Part shown: positions 23,871-34,000 of the stretch, piece by piece
How positions within the stretch are numbered: position 1 is the first letter of the stretch
Layout of the letters: each line of letters starts with the position of its first letter
Origin: Deltaproteobacteria bacterium
GTDB lineage: Bacteria; JAGRBM01; JAHCIT01
Direction of reading: 5' to 3'
DNA length: 64,000 nucleotides
Assembly: GCA_026129095.1 (NCBI GenBank)
Contig: JAHCIT010000010.1
Span: 70,200-134,199 of the forward strand
The notes under the pieces: generated by a model
Told to the model about the DNA's origin: nothing
The model's database searches: none
What the model saw: the letters and a program-made list of their open reading frames with translations, nothing else
Made by a program: the position numbers and the translations under genes

Positions 23871-25369
23871 GCGGTTTGCTGCGCCTCTCTTGCCTGCTGG
23901 TGCTTTTGCTGCTTGTAGCGGCACCGTTTTCTCCCCTGCTTGCCCAGGCGTCAGATCCGGATACCGGAGCAGTTCAGGCTGGTAAGCCGCGGCAGGACCG
24001 TTATCCGGGGCCACCGCTGCCGGATATCGACACCCGTATCTACAATCTGGATGCCTGCCTCCGGATTGCCGATCAGGTGTCACCGGAGGTGATGATCCAG
24101 CGGCTGAAGATCGCCGAAAGCCATGCGCTGATGGGGCAGGCACAGGCGGCGGGCATACTGCCGGAGTTCACCGGCCGGGCCCTGGTCGGGCCCGCTCCCG
24201 GTCAGGAGATCCGGCGTGTGCCGGACCTGGCGGCTGCGCCGGTCTGCCTGACCAATCCGACCGATCCTGCCTGTCCCACCATCAAGGTGGAAAAATCACG
24301 TGCGCTCGACAGGCTGGGGCCGTTCTTCCGGTTCGAGCTGAACCTGGTCCAGCCCCTTTACACCTGGGGCAAGCTGGAGTCGGCCAGAATGCTGGCACAG
24401 GCCGGAATCCGGAATTCGGAACTGGAACTGGCGCTCAAGCGGGCAGAGATCCGCAAGCGGATACGCGAGCTCTACTGGGGACTGCTTGCCGCTGGCGACG
24501 GGATCGACCTGGTCGCCGATGTCGAAAAGCAGCTCGCCAGCAACCGGGACACAATCAAGGAAAAGGTCGAGATGGACGACGGGGAGTTCACCCTGACCGA
24601 TCTCTACCGCGTGGAAATCTTCCTCGGCCAGCTCCGGATGCAGATCGAGAAGGTACGGGCCCAGCAGGAACTGGCGCGGACGACGCTGGCAGTGATGCTC
24701 GGCCTCGATCCGGAGGACGAGTTCCAGCTCGCCGAGGAGGACATCGCCCCGGTGGAGATCGATCTGGACCCGGTGACATTTTACGAGGACTCCGCATCCA
24801 TCAACCATTTCAATGCCCGCCGGGCAGGTGTGGGTGTCGAGGCCCGCCGGGCACAACTGGGAACGCTCAAGTCATGGATGAAGCCGGATGTGTTCGTCGC
24901 CGGGCAGGGGTTTGCCGCCTACGCCCCCCGGCGTGAGGTCCGTTCGATATTCGCCGGTGACTATTTCCGGTCGGTTGGTGGTGGCGTCGTGCTGGGCCTG
25001 AATTTCGATTTCAGCGGGTGGATGCACGAGGCCAAGCGCGACGAGGCACTGGCGCAGTACGAGCAGGCGCGAATTGGCCAGGAGGCAGCCATCATGGGGC
25101 TCCGTATCCAGGCGCGGCAGGCCTACTACGAGATGCTCCGCGCGCAGCGGACTGTGGAGGCGCTGCGTGAGGCTAACCTGTCCAGCCGCCGGTGGTTCCG
25201 TTCGGCGAGCCTGAACTGGGGCGTCGGCGTCGAGACGACCGATAACCTCCTGATTGCCTACCAGAACTACCTCCAGACGCGCGGAAGTTTCCTGAGTGCC
25301 ATATTCGAGAACAACAAGGCCTGGGCCGAACTCATTGAGGCGGCCGGTTTGGAGGACACCAGTCCATGA
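23867..25369 (+). CDS. TolC-family outer-membrane channel protein
   Basis: 500 residues; the ATG in the ATGA overlap at 23867 is chosen because it directly begins a signal peptide (RLSCLLVLLLLVAAPFSPLLAQ). The mature protein shows two long helical repeats with TolC-family features: NLDACLRIADQVSPEV, FELNLVQPLYTWGKLESAR and GLNFDFSGWMHEAKRDEALA, with the two strand-helix units at roughly 150-300 and 350-490. Such trimers span the outer membrane and periplasm. There is no RND, MFS or ABC inner-membrane pump or membrane-fusion protein beside it; instead it sits between a flippase-like and an MlaC-like gene. Confidence 0.88.
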   Translation: MSGLLRLSCLLVLLLLVAAPFSPLLAQASDPDTGAVQAGKPRQDRYPGPPLPDIDTRIYNLDACLRIADQVSPEVMIQRLKIAESHALMGQAQAAGILPEFTGRALVGPAPGQEIRRVPDLAAAPVCLTNPTDPACPTIKVEKSRALDRLGPFFRFELNLVQPLYTWGKLESARMLAQAGIRNSELELALKRAEIRKRIRELYWGLLAAGDGIDLVADVEKQLASNRDTIKEKVEMDDGEFTLTDLYRVEIFLGQLRMQIEKVRAQQELARTTLAVMLGLDPEDEFQLAEEDIAPVEIDLDPVTFYEDSASINHFNARRAGVGVEARRAQLGTLKSWMKPDVFVAGQGFAAYAPRREVRSIFAGDYFRSVGGGVVLGLNFDFSGWMHEAKRDEALAQYEQARIGQEAAIMGLRIQARQAYYEMLRAQRTVEALREANLSSRRWFRSASLNWGVGVETTDNLLIAYQNYLQTRGSFLSAIFENNKAWAELIEAAGLEDTSP

Positions 25370-26001
25370 CAATGAAACGGTTTGTGGCTCTTCTGCTGGC
25401 GGTTTGCTGTCTTGTACCCTCTCTGGTGATTGCTTCGGACGCGGGTCCGTTGCCGCTCATCCAGTCGCGGGACCAGGAGATACGGGCGTATATTGGCAAG
25501 CGGACGCTGCCGCTTTCGGCCAAGGACAAGGAGCCGCTCAAGCAGCTGCTGAATGACCTGTTCGACTACGACCGCATCGCGCTGGACGCACTGGGCGCAC
25601 GTAACCAGAAGCTCGCCAGCAAGAAGGAACTGGACGAGTTTCTCTCGTTGTTCCGGCAGGTCACTGTCAACAACTCGGTTTCGGACAAGGCTCTCGAGTA
25701 CTATTCGGAAGGGCGCATCCAGTACCGCAAGCCGGAGGAGGTGGGCCGCCGCACTGTGGTAAGTGCAAAGATTACCTACAAGGGTGAGGAGATCCGGCTC
25801 GACTACTATTTCGAGAAAAACCCCAAAGGTGAATGGCGGATCACGGACTACTCGGTCGATGATGCCTCTCTCGTCGATACCTACCGGGTGAGTTTCAGCA
25901 AGATCATCAAGGATAACGGCTTCGGCGAGCTGCTTCGCCGTCTGCGCAACCGTCTGGAAAGCCCCGACGACACCAAGCTGGGCGGCGCCACCAAGCTGTA
26001 G
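25366..26001 (+). CDS. MlaC/Ttg2D-like periplasmic phospholipid-binding protein
   Basis: 211 residues with a signal peptide (FVALLLAVCCLVPSLVIA). It starts in the ATGA overlap with the TolC-like gene; an ATG at 25372 is an alternative. Family pattern: LLNDLFDYDRIALDALG, FLSLFRQVTVNN, YSEGRIQYRKPEE and YYFEKNPKGEWRITDYSVDD, ending in helices, as in MlaC, which carries phospholipid across the periplasm. Other Mla components (MlaD, E, F) are absent here, as in hopanoid clusters where an MlaC relative (HpnM) occurs. In this operon it could ferry the newly made lipid towards the outer membrane. Confidence 0.87.
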   Translation: MTMKRFVALLLAVCCLVPSLVIASDAGPLPLIQSRDQEIRAYIGKRTLPLSAKDKEPLKQLLNDLFDYDRIALDALGARNQKLASKKELDEFLSLFRQVTVNNSVSDKALEYYSEGRIQYRKPEEVGRRTVVSAKITYKGEEIRLDYYFEKNPKGEWRITDYSVDDASLVDTYRVSFSKIIKDNGFGELLRRLRNRLESPDDTKLGGATKL

Positions 26002-26103
26002 GCTGGCAGTTAACCCCTCCCCGTTGACCTCTTGCGGGCCGGACGGGTAACTGTTCCCTTCCGCTGAATGGCCATTCATTTACGGAACGGAGATAACCTG
26101 AAC

Positions 26104-27663
26104 ATGCCGACCATGCGTGAGCGGATTGCGGAACTCGACAAAAAGCGCGCCGATACCCTGCTGCTGGGCGGGGAAGACAAGATCCAGAAGCAGCACGAAC
26201 GGGGCAAGCTGACCTGTCGCGAGCGCATTGACCTGCTGCTTGATCCGGGGTCGTTCATGGAGTTCGGGCGGCTGGGCTATCACCACGGTGACAGCAAGGC
26301 ACGCTCCCCGGCCGACGGCTGTGTTACCGGTTACGGAACGGTGAACGGCCGGAAGGTGGCGGTGGCCGCCTACGACTTCACGGTCTTCGGCGGTTCTATC
26401 GGAGAGGTTTCCGAGAACAAGATGGCCCGGCTGCGGGAGATGGTCCTGCGCTGGCGGATTCCGATCGTGTGGCTGATCGATTCGGCCGGCGCCCGCATCG
26501 GCGGCGGCAGCCATGACCGTGAGGCGTCGAGGTTCGCCGGCACCGGGTTCCTGTTCCAGGAACAGGCAGTGCTTTCAGGCGTCGTGCCCCAGGTGTGCGC
26601 GATGGTGGGACCGGGAGCGGCGGGGACGGCCTACATTCCCGGCCTTGCCGACTTCGTTCCAATGGTGAAGGGCACGTCCAGCATGGCGCTTGCCGGTCCG
26701 TATCTGGTGAAGGCGGCCGTGGGCGAGGACGTGTCGGAGCAGGATCTCGGCGGTTCGCAGATTCACACGGAAATTTCCGGCGTGGGCGATCTGGAAACCG
26801 CCAGCGATCAGGAGTGCATCGAGAAGATCAAGCAATACCTTTCCTATTTCCCGTCGAACTGCGAGGAAAAGCCCCCTGTCGTTCCATACACCGGAAAGGA
26901 CGGTCTCATTGAGGACAAGATCCTTGATGTGATTCCCGACAATCCCAAACGGGCTTATGACGTTCATAAGGTGATCGGGTTCATCGCCGATGAAGGCTCG
27001 TTCTTCGAGATGAAGCCCAAATGGGCGCGGAATATCTGTACCGGCTTCGCCCGGTTCGGGGGCCGTCCGGCGGGAATCGTCGCCTCGAACCCGATGTTCC
27101 TGGGCGGTGCGCTGGACGTGAATGCCGCGGACAAGGCCGCACGTTTTGTGTGGCTGTGTGATGCCTTCTCGATTCCGCTTGTCTTTCTGCAGGATACTCC
27201 GGGGTTTGTCGTTGGCTCGAAGGTTGAGCAGCAGGGGATCATCCGGCATGGCGCAAAAATGCTGCATGCGGTAGCGACCGCCACGGTGCCAAAGGTGACC
27301 ATACTGCTCCGCAAGTGCTACGGCGCGGGCTATTACGTGATGAATGGTGCGGCCTATGAACCGGACGCGATCCTCGCCTGGCCGCTGGCGGAGATTTCAG
27401 TCATGGGGCCGGAAGGAATGGTGGCGATCTTCGCCCGGAAGATGCTCGAAGCCATGCCGGAGGCCCAGCGGCCGGATGCCGCCAAGCAGATGGCAGACAA
27501 GATCCGGGAAACGATAGATCCCTACGTTGCCGCCGGCTGGGCGATGGTCGATGACGTGATCGACCCCCGGGAAACCCGGCAACGGATCATCCAGGCCCTG
27601 TTCTTTTCGGAGTCCAAGCGGATGCTCCGTCCCTATCGGAAACACGGAGTTTATCCGGTTTAA
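26104..27663 (+). CDS. Acyl-CoA carboxylase carboxyltransferase (beta) subunit, propionyl-CoA type
   Basis: 519 residues from the ATG at 26104, preferred over an in-frame ATG at 26068 because GGAGA lies 10 bases ahead and the product then begins like its family (MPTMRERIAELDKKR). N-terminal half: carboxybiotin-side motifs QHERGKLTCRERI, DGCVTGYGTV and DSAGARIGGG. C-terminal half: acyl-CoA side FLQDTPGFVVGSKVEQQGII and GAGYYVMNGAAYEPD. These define the propionyl-/methylcrotonyl-CoA type carboxyltransferase. No biotin carboxylase or biotin carrier gene is nearby, so its partner must be elsewhere. The substrate chain length is not determinable by eye. Confidence 0.92.
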   Translation: MPTMRERIAELDKKRADTLLLGGEDKIQKQHERGKLTCRERIDLLLDPGSFMEFGRLGYHHGDSKARSPADGCVTGYGTVNGRKVAVAAYDFTVFGGSIGEVSENKMARLREMVLRWRIPIVWLIDSAGARIGGGSHDREASRFAGTGFLFQEQAVLSGVVPQVCAMVGPGAAGTAYIPGLADFVPMVKGTSSMALAGPYLVKAAVGEDVSEQDLGGSQIHTEISGVGDLETASDQECIEKIKQYLSYFPSNCEEKPPVVPYTGKDGLIEDKILDVIPDNPKRAYDVHKVIGFIADEGSFFEMKPKWARNICTGFARFGGRPAGIVASNPMFLGGALDVNAADKAARFVWLCDAFSIPLVFLQDTPGFVVGSKVEQQGIIRHGAKMLHAVATATVPKVTILLRKCYGAGYYVMNGAAYEPDAILAWPLAEISVMGPEGMVAIFARKMLEAMPEAQRPDAAKQMADKIRETIDPYVAAGWAMVDDVIDPRETRQRIIQALFFSESKRMLRPYRKHGVYPV

Positions 27664-27785
27664 GGCAGTAACCGGGACTTTGCCGTGCCGCGCCAAGAGC
27701 GGTTTTCACAGTCTCTTGACGCGGCGGGCATATATTTGTCGTGAAATTTTGAATATAGTGAAAGGGCGCGTGGAGGGATTCTCGC

Positions 27786-28160
27786 TTGGGCAAGGGCAAG
27801 ACGATCCTCGTGGTGGATGACGATCCGGAAACCCGGACAATGCTCCGGGAGATGCTGGAACCGCAGGGATATGCGGTGGTTCTGGCAGAGGATGGCGTCG
27901 AGGCGCTCAACAAGCTGGAAAAGTCGAAGTTCGATCTTGTCCTGATGGATCTCGCCATGCCCCGCATGGATGGAATACAGGCCACTCGCGAAATCCGCCT
28001 CCGGTCCTATGGCTCGAAACTCCCTGTGGTGGCGATTTCGGCCCACACCTCCGGTACCGCCGAGGAAGAGGCGTTCGATGCCGGGATGGACGGCTATCTC
28101 AGGAAGCCCTTTACCCGCGACCTTATTCTCCTTGAAATCCGCCGCCAGTTCGGCGGATGA
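27786..28160 (+). CDS. Single-domain response regulator (CheY-like)
   Basis: 124 residues from a TTG start with GGAGG 7-11 bases ahead. All receiver landmarks are present: acidic triad DDD at 11-13, phosphoacceptor Asp55 (LVLMDLAMP), and the Lys in YLRKPF. There is no output domain, so it would signal by protein contact, as CheY or Spo0F do, or act in a phosphorelay. No histidine kinase gene is in the window. An extended -10-like TGAATATAGT precedes it at 27750-27759, suggesting its own promoter. Confidence 0.92.
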   Translation: MGKGKTILVVDDDPETRTMLREMLEPQGYAVVLAEDGVEALNKLEKSKFDLVLMDLAMPRMDGIQATREIRLRSYGSKLPVVAISAHTSGTAEEEAFDAGMDGYLRKPFTRDLILLEIRRQFGG

Positions 28161-28280
28161 GTTTCCCTCCCAGTTGTCCCGCGCCCGGCGCGTGCTACAC
28201 ACGTCCTGGGTGTGCCGCAGTTTCAGGGGCTGGGGCACCCATGAAGGGCGGCCCCATTCAGGTGGCCGGTAGATACGGTT

Positions 28281-29162
28281 ATGGACCAGTCGAACAGGCA
28301 TCGTGTGATCGAATTCGCCCGGCGGGTGCTGGGTGACGAGCGCGTGGACCTCATTCTGAATGCCCCGTTCAACGATCTGGGTTTCGGCTACGACCAGTTC
28401 GGCATGGAGCGCGAATCAATCCTGCTGGGCTACCTGCTGGCACGGCCGCTTTACCAGAGCTGGTTCCGCGCAGAAAGCACGGGACATGAAAACCTGCCAG
28501 CCAGGGGCCGGGCGATGGTCGTTCCGAACCACTCCGGCGTGCTGCCGATCGACGGCCTGCTGATTTACATTGACATCATGGAGAAGGCACCCAATCCCCG
28601 GCTGATGAGGGGGATCATCGAAAAGGTGTTTTCGGGGATACCTTCGGTCGGAACATTCATGCAGCGCTGTGGCCAGGTGACAGGCACCCGGTACAACTTC
28701 GAACAGCTTCTCGAATCGGAAGAACTGGTGACGGTTTTTCCAGAGGGGGCCAAGGGCCCCGGCAAGCCGTTCAGCGACCGGTACAAGCTGGTCAATTTCA
28801 ATGTGGGTTTCGTGGAACTGGCGATCAGGCACAAGACGCCGATTATTCCAACATCGGTGATCGGGGGCGAGGAACAGTATCCGGCGCTCGTCAATATCAA
28901 GCCGCTCGCCAAAGCCCTGGGTGTTCCGTATTTCCCCATCACGCCCCAGATGCTGCTTCTGCCCCTTCCCCTGTGGGGGCTTCCGCTTCCGACCAAATAC
29001 CGGATTCGCTATGGAGCGCCAATCGAGCTTCATCGGGAATACCCGGAGCATGCGACCGAGGATCCCGAACTGATGCGCCGTATTGCACGGGAGATACAGG
29101 ACACTGTCCAGGAAATGGTCAATGAGGATCTCGCCGGGCGTGAGAGTGTCTGGTTCGGCTGA
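28281..29162 (+). CDS. Lysophospholipid/monoacylglycerol acyltransferase-like protein
   Basis: 293 residues. The catalytic-type block is PNHSGVLPIDG, with His followed after six residues by Asp. This is the variant seen in MGAT-like acyltransferases; the classical PlsC block has four residues between them. The later block TVFPEGAKGPGKPFSDRYKL matches the glycerol-phosphate-binding FPEG motif. A membrane-facing Leu/Pro-rich stretch (LLLPLPLWGLPLP) is near the end. The protein probably transfers an acyl chain from acyl-CoA or ACP to a lipid at the inner membrane face. The next gene, an SRPBCC-type protein 29 bases downstream, may share the substrate. Confidence 0.85.
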   Translation: MDQSNRHRVIEFARRVLGDERVDLILNAPFNDLGFGYDQFGMERESILLGYLLARPLYQSWFRAESTGHENLPARGRAMVVPNHSGVLPIDGLLIYIDIMEKAPNPRLMRGIIEKVFSGIPSVGTFMQRCGQVTGTRYNFEQLLESEELVTVFPEGAKGPGKPFSDRYKLVNFNVGFVELAIRHKTPIIPTSVIGGEEQYPALVNIKPLAKALGVPYFPITPQMLLLPLPLWGLPLPTKYRIRYGAPIELHREYPEHATEDPELMRRIAREIQDTVQEMVNEDLAGRESVWFG

Positions 29163-29191
29163 CACCGGTAAATGGAAGCGGAGGTAGTCCC

Positions 29192-29758
29192 ATGATCAAC
29201 CCGCTGGATCAGTTCATCGTCGGGCCAGTCACCGGAGAACTGGAACTGGAGCGGTACGTGATCGGTATCGCGTCACCGGTGGAAGACGTGTTTGAGGTAA
29301 TTGGTGGATACCGGTTCCTGCGCCAGATGCTCGGATTGCCCCAGGAGACAACCGGCAGCGGAGAAGTGTCGGCTTCGCGGATGGGCTACCGCTTCACCTT
29401 TCCGGACCGGGACAGCATGGACAAAGGGGACGCTATTTCGCTGAACCCGCTGTTCGAGAGCCTGAAGATCGGATTCGAGGTGAGCAAGGTCCAAAAAGAC
29501 CACCGCGTGCGCCTGCGCTATACGGACGGGCCGCTGGAGGGGAAGCTGACCTGGACCCTGGAGCCTGATCCCAAGGACGACAACCGGACCATTCTCGAGT
29601 TTACCGCCGACTGTTCTATCGAAGACCCATGGTTCCGTCTCGTGTGGCTGCTGTTCTTCCAGTGGGTCCACTATTTCGTGATCGGACTGATGCTGCTTGA
29701 GATAAAGCGCGCTGCCGAGCGGCAGCGGACCGGGGAGCCTGGACTTCAGCCAGCCTGA
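29192..29758 (+). CDS. SRPBCC (START-like) ligand-binding protein
   Basis: 188 residues. The pattern IGIASPVEDVFEVIGGYRFL at 27-46 and the strand-rich middle (RMGYRFTFPDRD, VRLRYTDGPLEGKLTWTLEP, RTILEFTADCSI) suit a polyketide-cyclase/START-like cavity fold. A hydrophobic C-terminal segment (WLLFFQWVHYFVIGLMLLEI) could pack against or enter the membrane. Such proteins bind hydrophobic ligands or lipids. It follows the acyltransferase gene closely with GGAGG before its ATG. No specific ligand can be assigned, and the family call rests on pattern only. Confidence 0.65.
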   Translation: MINPLDQFIVGPVTGELELERYVIGIASPVEDVFEVIGGYRFLRQMLGLPQETTGSGEVSASRMGYRFTFPDRDSMDKGDAISLNPLFESLKIGFEVSKVQKDHRVRLRYTDGPLEGKLTWTLEPDPKDDNRTILEFTADCSIEDPWFRLVWLLFFQWVHYFVIGLMLLEIKRAAERQRTGEPGLQPA

Positions 29759-29770
29759 GAAACTGACCGG

Positions 29771-30580
29771 TTATCCCTGGACGAAGACGATCTCGCCGGA
29801 AACGCCGTCGTAGCTCGACAGTTCCTTCGAGACCTTGAACTTGGGGACCGGGCTCTTGCGGGACCAGCCCTTCGGGTCGAACTTGCCCGCTTCAAGCACG
29901 CTCCGCACGAGCTGTCCGCGCAGGACTTTCGCGCCGTGGGTAATCGAGGTGAACCTGACCTTGGAACCCTTGCCGCTCGTCTTGCCGAACTTCACCTGAA
30001 CCCAGGCAATCGCACCTGACGGCGGGGCAATGGTCTTGGCATGTTCCTCGGGTAGAAGGTCGAGAACGCCACGGCCCTTCAGCTCACGGATCCACAGATG
30101 CGCCAGTTCGCCCTTCCAGTACCGGGTCAAAGGCCCCACGTCGGGGAGCTGGGCACCGATCTTGAGCTTGTAGTCAGGAATGAGATCGCCTGGCGTCACA
30201 ATCCCCAGCAGTCCAGAAACAATGAGGCCCGCCTTTTTAAAGAGCTGAACCGCATCGGAGGGCAGGCTGGACGGATCAATCGCCGCATACATGTCGCCCG
30301 CGTATCGTTCGAGGGCAGTCATTGTGGGCGCATTGGCCAGATCGAGATTCGTTTCAATGGCCTTTTCGAGGGCCTTGCCCTTGAGGTCGAACAGGTCAGC
30401 CAGACGAACCTTGGCGGTTATGGCCTGCTTCAAAGCAGTTGCGACGCGATCGCGTTCACCTGCCAGCTCGGCAAACCGGTTTACTTTCGGGTCCGCCTTG
30501 ACCTGGCTCCAGGGTGTAGTGCCCCCGGGAGCCTTCCGTTCGGAAGGAGCGATCAGGATTCGGAAACCGGGGTCTGCCAT
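29771..30580 (-). CDS. yaaA: YaaA-family (DUF328) peroxide-stress protein
   Basis: 269 residues from the ATG at 30580; the frame is open 27 codons upstream but the family begins at ILIAPSERK. Family motifs are LIAPSERKAPGG, TMTALERYAGDMYAAIDPSS, GLLGIVTPGDLIPDYKLKIG and the closing F-x-S-I-T-H-G-A-K segment. E. coli YaaA lowers free iron and limits oxidative DNA damage under peroxide stress, and binds DNA. The gene is convergent with the SRPBCC gene, 12 bases apart, and about 9 kb from a thiol peroxidase. The chain is slightly longer than the typical 255-260. Confidence 0.9.
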   Translation of the reverse strand: MADPGFRILIAPSERKAPGGTTPWSQVKADPKVNRFAELAGERDRVATALKQAITAKVRLADLFDLKGKALEKAIETNLDLANAPTMTALERYAGDMYAAIDPSSLPSDAVQLFKKAGLIVSGLLGIVTPGDLIPDYKLKIGAQLPDVGPLTRYWKGELAHLWIRELKGRGVLDLLPEEHAKTIAPPSGAIAWVQVKFGKTSGKGSKVRFTSITHGAKVLRGQLVRSVLEAGKFDPKGWSRKSPVPKFKVSKELSSYDGVSGEIVFVQG

Positions 30581-30739
30581 CTGATACTGACTGCTCTCTC
30601 CCTGGCTCACCGCTGGCAAACAGGGGTCGGCATTAAGACCATGGATGGCCAGTAAAATCAATACCGCGCCGCGTTAATACTGGCTGGGCAGGGGATTCCG
30701 AGCCCCAAGCAGCGGTGGATAATGCCCTGAAGAGGACCG

Positions 30740-31060
30740 TCAGCCGCTGTTTTTGCCTACCAGCTTGAGGGGTTGCCGCGTCCGGACAGGGATTCCCCGG
30801 TCCTTGAGGGCATCCTTGAGCAGACTGCCGGCAGCAAGAATGGCCTCACGCCGGTTTTTCTGCCGGGATGCCTCGTAGGGATCCCGCCGGGGCCGGGAGA
30901 GGGTTTCCTCCTCCTGCGGCAGCGGCAGGTTCTGCCAGGCCATCGTGCTCGCAACGCCGTTGGGCGGAGCGGCCGGTTCCAGCCGGGCGCCGAGCGATGA
31001 GGCCGGTGCACGGAACGGAACATCGAGTTGGTTGGGTTTTACAGGGTGGTTGAGTTTCAT
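30740..31060 (-). CDS. Hypothetical 106-residue protein coupled to the giant lipoprotein gene
   Basis: Starts in an ATGA overlap with the stop of the giant lipoprotein gene and has a purine-rich GGAGAAAGGAAA stretch 8-20 bases upstream. The sequence is polar with no signal or membrane segment: a Pro-rich N-terminal part (KLNHPVKPNQ, FRAPASSLG) and a charged helical C-terminal half (RQKNRREAILAAGSLLKDAL). I do not recognise a family. The overlap means it is expressed with the lipoprotein and so belongs to the sigma-54-controlled unit, perhaps as a small cytoplasmic accessory factor. Confidence 0.6.
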   Translation of the reverse strand: MKLNHPVKPNQLDVPFRAPASSLGARLEPAAPPNGVASTMAWQNLPLPQEEETLSRPRRDPYEASRQKNRREAILAAGSLLKDALKDRGIPVRTRQPLKLVGKNSG

Positions 31061-34000
31061 GGGAGGTTTCCTTTCTCCATGAATTGGCAGGTGTGGCCTT
31101 CGGCCACGGTGAAGACCTTGGGTTTGGACTCTGCCCGGGCGGAAGCTGGCCGCACGGATGAATAGAGGGAACTGAAAAGGCCCCGCATGGCGGCCTTCGC
31201 CTGACGGAGCACCCGGTTCCACAGGTTTTCCGGACCGGCATAGGCGTACGCAGTGCGGTCAGGATCGAAGCGGTCCTGTTCGATCCATGGGGCTGCCCAG
31301 GCATAGTTGACCGGGCGCGGGTAGGTGCACCCATTCCGGAAATCGATGACCGTGACGGTGTGCTCACCGGCCACGTACAGCAACTCCCCGTTGGGATCCG
31401 CCGCCACGCGCTGGAAATTCCCGTCTGGCGGCGTCACCGGGATGTTGATCTGGAAGGCCCGGTGGTTCTGCGCGGGACTGACAAGGAATACCCGGCGGCC
31501 GCCGTCCGTGACGGCGACATAGTTACCGATCACATCCAGCGACGTGATGGGAAGCAATGCAACGGGCGTGATGACTGCGGGGCTGGAGCCGCTGCCGGAA
31601 AGCTTCAGCAGGTTCATGCCGGAGGACAGGTAGAAGAAACCGCTCGCCGGGTGATAGACGAGCGACCGGCGTCCAATGCCCGCAGGGTCGGTGGGAGCCG
31701 GAATGTTCGTCACCGGGATCGCATGCTCGGCGATGGCGGCAGCACTGTCGACGTCGATGACCAGCGCCCGGCTCGTAGTCCGTTCCCTGACGATGAGGCG
31801 GCTCCCGTCCCCATTGAAGACCAGTTCAGCCGGTCCTTCTCCGGTCGGGATCAGGTATTCATCATCGTCATCGTCCAGCCTGTAGAGGCCCGCCATCCGG
31901 GCATCCGGATCAATGGCGGCGAGGGTATCGCCGCCGGGCGAGACAGCCAGCCGGACCGGGCTGATCGTGACGGCAATGACCCGGTCCAGGATGCCGGTAT
32001 CGTTCAGGTAAACCTCGATCTGCTCCTGTCCGTGCCGGTATGAGTAGGTGCGCGTCCCATCGGTGACGGGCGGGGTAATATGCGTACCGGTGTAGCTGTC
32101 GGGACCAGACCAGACGGTTCCGGATCCGTCAGCCATGAGCAGCGTGTAACGCCCGCCACTACGGCCTGTATCAATCTGCCCGACGACCGGTTCTGAGCCG
32201 GCTGTGGCCAGTGCTGCCGGCAGGCCCGGCAGTTCCTGCCGTGAGACAGTAATCGTGGGACTCTGGCCCGCAACCTGCCACAGCCGCCGTGCCCGGCGGT
32301 CGGTGACCTGCAGCCGCCCGGTGTCGTCAACGGCAAGTATGCCTGCCTGTGCCGCAGGCCGGTCGATGGAGATGACGTCGCTCTCGCCGGGAACGACCCG
32401 AACGAGGTCGCCGCCCGCCGTGAGCACATAGTAGCGGCCTCCGGCGGCACGAATGGACAGCGGCTCGTCATTGGTTAGATCAATCGTCCGGGTGTCGTAC
32501 GGAGCATCGGTTCCCGTAACGATGGTCAGGCGCGAAGCGCCTGATTTCCTCGCCTCCAGGATGGCAAACTCGTCTACGCTGGCCGTGGCGATGAAATCCC
32601 CGGCGCGTGAGGGGGTTTTCGCCGGAAGGTTCAGCGCGACATCTCCCAGATCGGGCAAGTCAGTCACCGAGCCGGTGAAGAAGGCCAGCATTGACCGGTA
32701 AAGGCTGCGGCTTGTGGTGGCCTCACCGGAGCCCAGACCACGGACAGCCACCAGTTCGCCTTCAGGCGTGTATATGGCGTCGTAACGGCTGGGCGGATCG
32801 TTCCCGAGACTCCGGTGCACGATTACCGCGCCGTCATCGGAAACCTCCGTGATCCCTGCGGCATGTATGACCGCAATGACCCCGGTATCAGGGTTGGCAG
32901 TCACTCCGGTGATCTCTGTTTCCGGTGTGAAGGGAACATCGAAAAGCACTGCCGGGATGGCGGGGTTCACGAAGTCGATCCGCCGGTTGTCCCGGTCGGC
33001 GACCACAAACCGGCCGGACCAGGGTGATGCGATGAGCGAGAGCGCGCCGGGGTTCGCACGGTCCAGATCGACCGAGCCGGTGCTGGGTCCGCCTGTGGTA
33101 TCAAAAAAGACGAGCCGGCCTCCGGTGTTGCTGGTGAGCACACCCACCCGGCCGGTGCCGGTATCAACGGCGATGTCGAGCGCTGGCGCGGGAAGCGTGG
33201 CGGCCGTCGTGACCGACAGGTCGTCCAGGTTCACCCGATCAAGAGACGCATCGCCTGCTATCCACAGAAGCCGGCGGACGGTGTCGTGCGCCATCATTTT
33301 CCCGGCGCCGCCGGGCAGGGCGAAATCGTGCCGGGTGCCTGCCGCCCAGTCCCGGTAGAACAGCGAGGCAACACCCTGCTGGAGGACGAATTGCAGTTCG
33401 CCATCAACAGCCTGGTTGAGGGCGCGGCCATACTGCCTTGAAGCGCTGGTCAGGCTGACCGGCTGCACACACAGCCGTTTCACGTTGACCGTCACCGTGT
33501 CCGTGTGCGTCTGGAACTGGTTGTCGGTTACCTGAAGCTGGAATGTGAATGCCGTGTCCGTCCCGGCATTGATCGCAGCCAGGGTAATGGTCGAGGTCGT
33601 CTTGTTCACGGCGGCCCAGCCGGGAATATGCGCGGGATTGCCGGCGGTCATGCTCCAGAGGTAGGTGAGGCCGCCGCCTTCCGGGTCGTAGGAGGCCGTG
33701 CCATCAATAAACAGGGGCGTCGTGTCGAAAACGAACTGATCGGGACCTGCATTGGCGACCGGCGGGTAGTTGGAAGTCGATATCGTGATAATGACGGTAT
33801 CCGATGCGCTGGCTGTAAAGACGTCGGTCGCGGTGAGCTGGAAGATGAGCGTAATGTCGCCGCCCGATGCATCCGGCGGGTTGAACGATGGATCCGCAGT
33901 GGTCTGTCCGGTGATGCCCACGTCCGGTCCCGAAAGCTGGGTCCATAGAAGCGAGTAGGAATCCCCTTCGGGGTCCACGGCCGAACCGGAGAGCGAATAA

